A DNA stretch of 64,000 nt from Fusarium oxysporum f. sp. lycopersici 4287 (Eukaryota; Ascomycota; Sordariomycetes; Hypocreales; Nectriaceae), in contig NC_030988.1 of assembly GCF_000149955.1 (NCBI RefSeq), positions 5,057,710 through 5,121,709 on the forward strand, in the 5' to 3' direction. Below, one piece after another: positions 55,440-64,000 of the stretch; position 1 is the stretch's first letter; the number at the start of each line of letters is the position of its first letter. The notes beneath the pieces are model-generated. The model was not told the DNA's origin. It saw only the letters and a program-made list of their open reading frames with translations, and searched no databases. A program made the position numbers and the translations under genes.

Positions 55440-57484
55440 TCAACTCTGGTAGAGGATGATTTTGGACTGTAGGACTAGGGAGCAACCGGAGAGGGATACA
55501 AGCAATAATTGACAAAGCACTTGACTGGGAGAGACGCAGCGGTGCGACGATTGAGGCGGAAAAGACAGCGATCATACATTTCACCAGGTACACAGGCAGG
55601 GTAGACTCAGAACCATTTACTATTAAGGGTGAGAGAGTCTTTCCGAAGGATCAGGTCAAGATCCTGGGGGTCATCATGGACTCACGGCTTCACTACAAAT
55701 AACACATCGCAAGGGCAGCAACCAAGGATTTAAGAGCTGCGATGGAACTGAAACGACTGAAGGGAATGGCTCCCTCGACAACGAGGCAGCTTTTTACAGC
55801 TATGGTGGCTCCTGTGGTAGACTACGCTTCCAATGTCTGGATGCATGCGTGCAAGACGGCGTCGGCATATGCCGTTCATCGAGTTCAAAAGGTAGGAGCG
55901 CAGGCGATCATAGGGTCCTTCACAAGTGTGGCGACAGGAGTAGCTGAGGCGGAAGCTCACATAGCGACCATTTACGAACGGTTTTGGAGACGAGCAAGTA
56001 AACTCTGGGTGGACATACACACCCTCCCACGGACAAATCCGGTCCGAAATCTCTTGCGAGGAATCAAAGCTTTCCGGAGATTCATATCTCCGCTTAGGCG
56101 CAGAATCCCTGGCGAGAAGTGTGACCAGGGGTGGTGAGAGCTTCCTGCAGAGAGCCGAGATTTGCTTCTGATCGGCGATATAATTCATCAGATACAGAAT
56201 CACCCGAATGCAGGTCAATACGACCGACGAATTAGAATGTTAGCCAAAGCAGGATGGGCAGTAAGAATAGCGACAAGCAGCTCGGCGAGAAACGATCTGG
56301 TCGGCATGGGAGGAACCGTTCGAATCTCTATATCCTTAGCGAGAGCCGGCAAGGTCATCGAGACCTTCTTGGTCACGCTAGGGACGACGGAAGAACACAA
56401 CCCGTACACCGCCGAACTAGCAGCCGTCGCTCGTGATCTCAAATATCTACCAGAGATGAAGTATCGGGTTTTAGTGATTTTGACGAGTAACAGATCGGCG
56501 GCACAAGCTATAGGTAACCCTCGCCAGCAATCGGGCCAGGGGCACATTCGGGAGATATATGATGCTATAGAAAAGCTCAAAGGAGACATGAATAGAGTCA
56601 GGCTCATCTGGCTACCATCTGACAGTGAGCTCAAAATCCAGAGGATAGCCAAGATGTCAGCCCGCCACGCAACAGAGCCGTACGTCGCACCACGCATAGG
56701 AACAAGCAAAGCAAAGACGACAATTCTCAGTCGAACGAGAGCAGACTTGCGAAGGGAGAGGAAACTACCAGACGGAGTTGGCAGACATTCGAGAAAGGTC
56801 GACTCAGCTCTGCCTGGTAAACATACTCGGCTATTGTACGATCAGCTACCGTGGAAGGAAGCCAGCGTGCTGGCACAACTCAGGACCAGAATGGCACGAC
56901 TGAACGGCTACCTGTATCAAATTGGAGCAGCAGTGACCAATGAATGCCCATGCGGGCAAGCAAAAGAAACGGTAGAGCACTTCCTCTTCCGATGTGTAAA
57001 ATGGATGGCACAGCGCAAGGAGATGATGCTTCAATGCGTAGAGGAAAAACGCGGCAACCTCTCCTTTCATTTGGGGGGCAAAGCTGCATCAGACGGACAA
57101 AAGTGGACACCGAACATGGAAGCAGTACGAGCCACAATCAGGTTCGCAATCGCCACAGGTCACCTGGAACAGAGATGACAACATCACTACTAAGCTATCG
57201 GCCATAAACTTATACCTACTAATGACTGCCCCGTGCAACCAGAAGCAGGCACCGCTTTAGCCGCCGAAGATAGGAAACGAAACTGAACACTTGGAGGAAT
57301 TGGGCTTCAAGTTGACCTGCTATTACTAACAATTATGGGGATCAAGGAGACAAGCGATGACCAGGCTGGAAAGAACAAGACAAGAACCACATGGGCTTGG
57401 CGAGATCAAGGCAACAACTAGCGAGATGTATGTATTTTTAACTCATAGAGCCCTCTGGGCAATGGCCTACCGGGCGTAATAGAC

Positions 57485-57524
<40 letters not shown>
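55440..57524 (+). mobile_element. Tad-type LINE, 5'-truncated (copy 2)
   Basis: ORF2 sequence is visible from about 55480 (AIIDKALDWERRSGATIEAE, KTAIIHFTRY, DQVKILGVIMDSRLHYK, the end of the RT domain), with a TAA at 55700 and a frame break near 56137. It continues through the thumb and connection (RQLFTAMVAPVVDYASNVWM) to the RNase H-like region and C-terminal zinc cluster (ECPCGQAKETVEHFLFRC), ending at 57178. The 3' UTR matches copy 1 and ends GGGCGTAATAGAC followed by a GT repeat. Endonuclease and the RT active site are missing, so it cannot move by itself. Confidence 0.85.
57486..57524. repeat. GT microsatellite at LINE 3' end
   Basis: 39 nt of TG repeats at the exact place where the other LINE copy has TCTGTCTG. 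It probably grew from the element's short tail. Confidence 0.85.
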
Positions 57525-57526
<2 letters not shown>

Positions 57527-57610
57527 TACTAGGTTGAGTTGAGCCGAGTATCTTCTCCTTGCCTTCTACCGCTCGCTTGTACATCGCCTCGGCCTCAGCA
57601 AGCTGCAGCA
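57525..57610 (-). pseudogene. Kinesin-light-chain-type TPR fragment
   Basis: The minus strand reads QLAEAEAMYKRAVEGKEKIL then GSTQPST, a standard KLC-type TPR repeat with the LAEAEAMY and LG.xxPST signature. It is preceded by a TGCAG acceptor and ends at the LINE tail, so the LINE seems to have inserted into it. It lies only about 50 bp after the NLR stop codon. Confidence 0.6.
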
Positions 57611-57658
57611 AGCAATAACCATTCAAATTGGAAATAAATAATCACTGACTAACCTTAA

Positions 57659-60600
57659 TCAAAACGCATCACCAGCCCAAAGTCTCTCCCAAGCCCCCTT
57701 ACATACCTCCCTCTCCAACATCTTCAAAAACTCCCCCATACTCATCCTCTCCAACCCATCAACCCTCAAAATCCCATTCTTAACACCCCTCCACCCTTCA
57801 ACAGGAAGCTTTAACTTGTCCTGCCCAATACCATAAAAGTACCTTCCCTTGAACTTCTTCTCTCCGCGCTGAATAGCATCATACTCTGCTTGACACTCAT
57901 CGCAGATCATAGCTGATGCAAATGTCGTGTAGAGATACATAGAGCTGTTGCCCCACCAGTGGTATTCGCGCATGGGATTGCAGAAGCCGCCGCAGGCGTA
58001 CATGGCGTCGTCGGGATCGAGGAGGTCGCCTTCGTCGGTGGGGGGTGTGCCGATGGAGTCTTCGTCGTCGCTGGTGTCGCTCGTTTCCGCATCACCTTCT
58101 TCTGTCTGCTCTTCTTGGCTCTTTGGTTCCGCCGGGCTCTCTTTAGCTTCCTCAGCCTCAGCCGGGGCATCTTCCGCAGTGTCTTCCGCAGCCTCTTCTT
58201 CTCCATCATTCTCAGTCCCGTCTACTTTCGAAAACACAGAAGACCCAACAATTCTCGCATATCTCCTTAACATCTCATCGCCCCTCAATGCCGTACTCAT
58301 AAGCGCCAACGCCTGCGCAAGCAGAAGGTAAAAGTACGAATCATTCCATCCCACCGTATCAGCAAGACCAACAAAACAATCATCCAGAATTGACTGCACC
58401 GTCTCTTGAAACTTGTCCAACGGTCCCATGACCATGTACATATAAGCAGCTCCAACCCTCGGCGAACTCGTCCATCCCAATGAAGTCGGCGGAACACACA
58501 ATGGCAACGGACGCTGCATGATACCAGCCAGTGACGCAAGCCGCTCCGCCTTGTATGCAGGATCCCGAGATTTTCGGAACAGTTCTAGCTGGACGTTTGT
58601 CATGTGGCCAACAGCTCCTATCATCACGTACAATGCCGTCACGCCAAGAAGAGGATACCGAATACCTGTTGCGCGGCTATCAAAAACCTGGTCCAGTACC
58701 GCGAGTGCCTTTTCAGGCTCTTGACAAACTTCAAAGTAGATAATAGCAAGATCAACGCGTAGCGGTGTACCGGCGTCGAGGTTGTCCATGAAGGCGATGG
58801 CTTCTTCATAGAACTTGACGATGAACTTCTGCTCGCCTGTCTCTGAAGCGATGTCGCAGAAGTGAGCGTGTCGATCTTCTCCTTCGTTGATATAGTCTGA
58901 CGCGATCCATGTGATTCTCTCTACGAGAGTCCACTGCTTCAGCATCTGGATATATTCACTCTTGTCCTTCTTTCTTTCAGCCACCTTGAGTTCATCAACG
59001 AGATCTTCACCTGGGGTAATTCCCTCAGGATCACTGGCTTTCGCTTTAGCGAATGACTCAAGAGCGGCGTCAGAATGGCCAAGTTTTCGCTGAGCCCTGG
59101 CACATGTTGTATACACGAGTCTCTTCAACGCCGGAGGAACTTCGTGAGTGGACAGAGCCTCAACTGCAGTGTTTGCAACCTCGTATGCTTCCTTCTTCTT
59201 CTTGCGTTCCAAGAGAAGGGTCGACAACACGGTTGAAGCTCTGTACCACTCATCGTCATTTGGGTTACAGAGTTCAAGGGCTTGTCGACATGTCTTCTCT
59301 GCCGGATCGTCAAGGTCAAGCTGCGCGAGAACTTGTGAAATGGCGCGGTGCGCTGCTGCATCGGGTTTCATCTCCTCACCGAAAAGGTTCAGAATACCTA
59401 GACTAGCAGCTGTTTCATCAAATGGATCGATGTCTTTGCTATAAGCGTCTTCGCCCTCGAAGAGCTCAGGGAAGTTGATGACGGCTTGATCCATTAGCAA
59501 TTTGGTCGAGGCAGCCTAGCCAAACAAGTTAGCATTGGTCTAATCACATGAGAAAGATAACATACCGCTGTTAGAACGCCTTGTAAGTTCCCCCACGCTT
59601 CAACAGCTTCCTTCTCATTCTGCGCCTGGTGCAGATGACGCAAATAGCCCTTGGCCATATCGAGTCGACAAGTTGGGGGATTCTTAGCAACACGCTGCCA
59701 CCACTCAACAGAGAAATCGCTCGTCTTTTCTTTGATCTCCGCGTTATCAAGCAACTTCGCCCAATCTGAAACTTTACCATCTGTCACAGTCGTACCACCA
59801 AGCGATCCATACCTATATCCAGTCTTACCAAAGATCTCGGTTACGCCCGTCTTGTTAGACATGACCTCTGCAAAAGCTTCAAGAACCTCAATCTGCTCTT
59901 GAGCTGTGTAGTCTTCAATCTTAAGCATGGTGAAGTGTGTGACGAAGCAGACAGCGCAGTACTTGAGTAGACTCTCACTAACGCTTGAGCGGGGTTGGTG
60001 GAGAAGGTCTGCGCTTGTCACTAGCATCCTTCGATTCGCTTCTGAGGGTCCCCATCTAAAAGGGGAAGCGTTCTGAGCGCTGTTGGTAAAGTAGTGTCTC
60101 ATAGACCGCTCTTTGAAAGTAACAGGAAGCGGTCCGTCGTCGTAAATGTTATCATGGCCATCATCTTCATCCTGCTTTAGGTCTTGTACAGCTGTGGCTT
60201 TACTAGCCTGAATCCTCGCCATGACTTCTGTATCATAGCCTGGCCCACCGATATTGAAGAACTTGTCGAAGAGCTCGTGAATCTCTTCAATGCTAAACTT
60301 CTCATCCTGTCCGAGGAATTTGACGAGAGATTGGACCTCGGTGAGGGTCAGTAGTCTCTTGGCGAAAGCGACCCAATGGAGTAAAGAAGCGGCTACTTCT
60401 TTGTGTTTTGGCGGCATGCGACGCTGACATTCTTCAAGGTGAATTTCGTAGATTTCGTGCAGAGTTTTGGGTTTTTCTCCACCGAGGGCTCGAAGGATTG
60501 CTCCTTCGCGACCCATGCCGTCCAGACGAGCAAGCATGTGCTGGGCATATAACATGTCTGATGTAATGTTAGCTACCTTACATCAAAGTGACCAATATAC

Positions 60601-62261
60601 TGAATACTTACTTGGAGATGCTTCTTCAATAGTGTTGGCAATTCTCTGCTGAACATAGCGATTGAATCGTCTGAGATTGTTGAGCGAGTTCATCTCACTC
60701 CAGATCAAAGCTCTGAGATCTTGAGTCTGCTTTTTCTTAGTAGCTTCAATCTTTACCAACTTGGTTTTCTCAGGAATATCATCGAGCCGCTCAGGTCTCG
60801 ATGTCACGGCGATAGAGATTCTGAGTCCTTTATCGTTGTAAAAGTCGGACAGAAACAATTTGAAATTGCCCCAGTCGCGAAGCTCATCTAGTCCATCAAA
60901 GACAATAAACAAATTGAACTTTGACTCGGGCCCAAAGACATCAGCCAGAAGGTGTTGGACGAGTTCTTGCCAGAGGTTTGCGTTTATCTCATTGTCATCT
61001 TTTGCAATCTGAGCGTTGATTCTCTCGCAAGCTGCGTGATTTGTCTCAGCGATACGATTGATGACCGTGATGATACCACCTAGAAAAATGCCCCAAGAAT
61101 CGTCTTGCTCTCGGAAGTAAAAGTGAGCAACACAGGTATTTCCTGTTTCATCTTCGGCAGCTCGCTGGGCAAGTTTGTCGTGCAGGGAAGCAGCCATATG
61201 ACTCTTTCCAGCGCCGGGCTCTGCTATGAGAGCAAGGATTGGACGTGTACCCTCGGGAAATTTCAGCCATTCTTCCCATTCAGGCTCAGAAAAGACCCAG
61301 CTGCATGAGTCTGGTAGTAGTGTTTCTTTGAGAGCTTGGTACTCGTGGTCATCGTTGGGAACAATAGGCATGAAATTTCGAATGCTGCTGGAGGAGGGAG
61401 GTTTATTTGCTTGCGGCTTCTCCATGGTAGCTTCTTCTTCTGCCCGCCAAAGAGCTTGAGGATCTTTGCAATGTCACCCCTGATATTCTCCGTGTTCTCA
61501 TGAATAGTATCGATGGTATGTCCGACTCGTTCGAGCATCTCAGCATGTGATCTCTGATTCTCATCAAGTTGAGATGTCATCGCAAGAGTCTCTTCTGTGT
61601 TACCGAGAATAGCGAATTCGGTCGCTTGCTGAAGATGATCAAGATTCTTGTTCATTTTCTTGCGTGCTCCGCTAAGTTCTCCATCATCACCTTTGAACAG
61701 GTTGGAGATCCATTTCTTGAAACGACCAAGTTCAATGTACTTGTGCGCAAAACCACACATATTAAGAAGGGATGTGAAGACTTCCATGAGGCAATTCTGA
61801 TAAGCCTTGTGCTTGGGCAGTCTGGTCTCCAAAATAGAGATCCTGCCAAGGAAACTATTCATATCGTCGAAGAAAGCAATGACAATGTCATAATCCGCTG
61901 AAACAGATCGACAGGCCTGGAGTATGTAGGTCAAGGCTGTTCCGATAGCAGCGGCTGGTGGAAATGCTGGTGCTGCGGCGGCGATGACTTGGTTTGCGCC
62001 CTTTTCCACGAGATCCAAGTTGGACGCGAACAAAGTTCTCAAACGATCGACTTTGCCTTTGTCGTGCCTGAATTTATGAAAGTTGTTCATCTGATCAGTT
62101 CCAAAGTCGAGCATTGACTGGACGTTGTTGAACTTGGGTTGGAGACCGAAACCGACGATACTCTCATAGCGCTTGAGAGCCTCTTTCCATAGATCGGCGA
62201 CATCGCGATCGTCGTTCTCTAGCTGCTTCTCTAACTCTTTCTGTGCTTCTTTGGCTACCAT
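57659..62261 (-). CDS. NLR-type STAND protein: Goodbye, NACHT, TPR, C-terminal Cys cluster (one frame break)
   Basis: Exons on the minus strand: 62261-60612, 60557-59566 and 59515-57659, with introns of 54 nt (60558-60611, GTAAGT...CTAAC...CAG) and 50 nt (59516-59565, GTATGT...CTAAC...TAG). The N-terminal part (about 275 residues) is a fungal Goodbye-type domain (DVADLWKEALKRYES, ADYDIVIAFFDDMNSFLGRI). A one-base frame change near 61430 separates it from NACHT, which has Walker A AEPGAGKSH, Walker B LFIVFDGLDEL and TSRPERL. TPR-like helices fill the C-terminal half (DPAEKTCRQALELCNPNDDE, LGHSDAALESFAKAKASDPE). An acidic stretch and a cluster with CGGFCN and CDECQAEYD end it. The part from ATG 61425 is 1220 residues. 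Such proteins oligomerise on recognition and drive cell death; partner unknown. Because an ACCATGG lies at 61425, two separate proteins are possible. Confidence 0.85.
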
Positions 62262-62543
62262 AGTGTCGTGAGTAGCTAGCTATACAAGTGTAGATGCAAT
62301 GAGGAAAAGAAGAGATAAGCTTACCTCGAAGAAAGAGATGGTGATTCTGGGGAATAAATACCCGAGATGAGGGGTTTGTTTTCTCGCCGCTTTACAGGGG
62401 TTGATGCTCTCGTGCACCATTTAGAACCAAGCTATCAGCCGCTATTGGTTCATTTCTGGGCGAGCTGAACACACCGTCAGGGGTTATTGTATTCAGTCAG
62501 CAATTAACAGCCCATGCTGAAACTTGTAACCTGACAAGGTCTA
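62262..62543. other. 5' flank of the NLR gene
   Basis: Contains a possible 5' UTR intron (GTAAGC at about 62324 to TATAG at 62280, minus strand). No gene. Confidence 0.4.
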
Positions 62544-63810
62544 ACGTGGTTGATAAGCTTATGCACCAGACAAGCATATGCACCGCAAATCTTGGCTATT
62601 TCTTTTTAAATATAATTAAAACCACAACTAATGATCTAATTAATTAAAACTACTCACTATACTCTTGCCCAGATGATTCCGGAACTACCTGACAGGTCCT
62701 CGCATTATGCCCGGCTTTGCCGCATACACCACAACGCTGACCACCCGGTCGCGCCGACCTCCCTTGACCACCACTTCTCGACGATTCCGCAACTACCTGC
62801 ATATCAACATCCATCTGATCAATTGCTTGCGATGCTTCCTGTACAGTCATAGTCCCTCCTTTCTGTAGTCTAGTCCTTTTTGCCCTCCGGCGCCGGCTTA
62901 GTATCTCATTTGCATCTCGAAGATTTCGCGCCTCATTCCTCAATAAGATAACCTCATGCATCATTGCCTTTGTTGCTTTAGTATTTGACTTTAAAGCCTC
63001 TATAATCGACTCTGGGGAGATGCTCTTATGTCTTCTGATTCGTCTTTCAAGGTATTCAGACTGAGATTGGGCCTCTGTTGCTGTCTTTGGGGTCTTTGAA
63101 GTCCAAGGAGAGGAAGGTTGAGCTGCCTCCTCGGGAGGCGTTGGGGTCCGTAACTGCACATCAAGCTTTGACATCACAGTTTCTGAGTTAAGAGGAGCAA
63201 TTCCAGCGCCTTTAAAACCTCCCCGGATATTGCTTTCTGTAAAAGTAGCTTTAAAAGCAGCATAAAAGGCCTGGAAGAACTCAGTCTTGGAAATATGGGT
63301 TATAGAGCATCTAATTAGATGCTCTATTTCTCGACCATAAGCCTGTTTAAGCACTGCAAAACACCCAACATCAAGAGGTTGGAGTAGGTGAGATGCATGA
63401 GCAGGCATACAGAACGTAATAATCTTGTTCTCCTTGCAATATCTCTCAAAGTCGGCCGAGTGGTGGCTTTCGTAACCATCAAGGATTAGAAGACGATAGG
63501 CACCAACTGATCGGTCCCTTGTAGCTTGATCAAAGTGCTTTAGCCACTCGAGACCCAGCTGGTTATCTGTCCAGCCATTTTTGCTTGTTGCAATAACCCA
63601 ATCGCCCGGGAGGTTGCATTCTCGGTACCAATTCGCAAGGTGATATTGGCCTGCACCAATGATGAACGGCGCGATCGATTGACCTTCTGCATTGATCGCC
63701 TGGATCACAGTAATCCATTCCCAATTTCCAGGCTGCACTGATTTTGGTCGTCCTTGCCTTTCTGAACCTGTGACAACCGTTCCGGCGATTATGATGCCCA
63801 TCATAAAGCA
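62544..63810 (-). mobile_element. Pogo-like DDE transposon (copy 3), 5'-truncated
   Basis: The 3' end is present: TA at 62542-62543, then ACGTGGTTGATAAGCTTATG and a second copy of the motif (CAAGCATATGCACC), the same doubled end as copy 2. The other end is cut at about 63810, where homology to copy 2 stops inside the GF(L/M)MG segment; the sequence beyond is AT-rich and unrelated. Confidence 0.8.
62650..63808 (-). pseudogene. Transposase of copy 3, N-terminus lost, zinc knuckle intact
   Basis: Open from FMMGIIIAGTVVTGSERQG to the end without a stop. It keeps LLILDGYESHHS and HLLQPLDVGCF, so two of three catalytic Asp, the coiled coil (RNLRDANEILSRRRRAKR) and a perfect C-x2-C-x4-H-x4-C knuckle, CGVCGKAGHNARTC, ending EYSE. 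Both DNA-binding domains and the NVDETG Asp are gone. The apparent Met at 63888 is in unrelated sequence. Confidence 0.85.
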
Positions 63811-64000
63811 GACAGATCCTAAGCTAAGTAATATAATAGATTTGCAAATTTTATAATAAAAGTATAAACTCCTCCTTATTAGGTCCATATACTATAATTC
63901 TATTCTATTTCTCCTTATATTATAAAACAAGCTATAATAATAATACAATAATATAATAATAATAATTTAGTACTAATCCTTCCTCTTGTAAATAAATACC
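63811..64000. other. AT-rich edge of window
   Basis: TAATA-rich sequence, no gene. Confidence 0.5.

Noticed and set aside
1..64000. tRNA, rRNA, CRISPR array, bacterial-type operons
   Set aside because: No tRNA cloverleaf, rRNA core or regularly spaced repeats were seen by eye; gene structure is eukaryotic. Small ncRNAs cannot be ruled out.

Overview
The window looks like a transposon-rich accessory segment of a filamentous ascomycete (Pezizomycotina; the mix of Tad-type LINEs, copia, Fot/pogo elements, a Helitron, HET and NLR genes fits Fusarium best, but the species is inferred). Evidence for a fungus: short 49-94 nt introns with GTAAGT/GTATGT donors and CTAAC/CTGAC branch sites, Zn2Cys6, GATA and HET domains, a Goodbye-NACHT NLR, and many CAG/CAA-to-stop or TGG-to-TGA lesions that resemble repeat-induced point mutation (RIP). 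Three runs of N (36868-36967, 48804-48961, 51525-51624) are assembly gaps.

Layout. 1-7.8 kb holds relics: a LINE ORF1 fragment, a lone GATA finger, a broken hybrid histidine kinase that stops at a perfect 20-bp-arm hairpin, and a decayed repeat. 7.8-19 kb is the most gene-like stretch: an intact HET protein, a broken unknown gene, a Zn2Cys6 regulator, an opsin-related membrane protein with a frame break, a broken membrane protein, a deleted pogo-like transposon, and an intact three-exon PD-(D/E)XK-like gene. 19.2-25.1 kb is a defective Ty1/copia element with both LTRs; its 5' LTR is split by a 421-bp MITE. 25-34.5 kb is mostly AT-rich and gene-poor, with one small secreted protein gene, a GC-rich broken gene island and a near-complete DDE transposon with TIRs. 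34.5-43.8 kb has a tandem chromodomain gene with one early stop, ankyrin and LTR-like debris, a LINE 3' end, a second (Cys-rich) secreted protein gene and a Fot-like transposon with 45-bp TIRs. 43.8-53.7 kb carries a Helitron Rep-helicase gene, now dead, with an intact divergently transcribed partner gene of unknown function. 54-64 kb has a third secreted protein gene (8 Cys), a LINE copy with a GT microsatellite tail lying in a TPR gene relic, a Goodbye-NACHT-TPR immune-type receptor with one frame break, and a truncated DDE element.

How it fits together. The live-looking cargo is of the kinds typical of fast-evolving fungal compartments: non-self recognition (HET, NLR), candidate secreted effectors (three), a chromatin reader, and regulators, all embedded in transposons. 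At least four elements (15.7, 24.7, 31.7 and 62.5 kb) share ACGT-starting ends with TA target sites; three of them carry one transposase family that ends in a retroviral-type CCHC zinc knuckle. Most defects were read by comparing frames within the window; exact start codons and junctions are inferred from splice signals and need transcript data.
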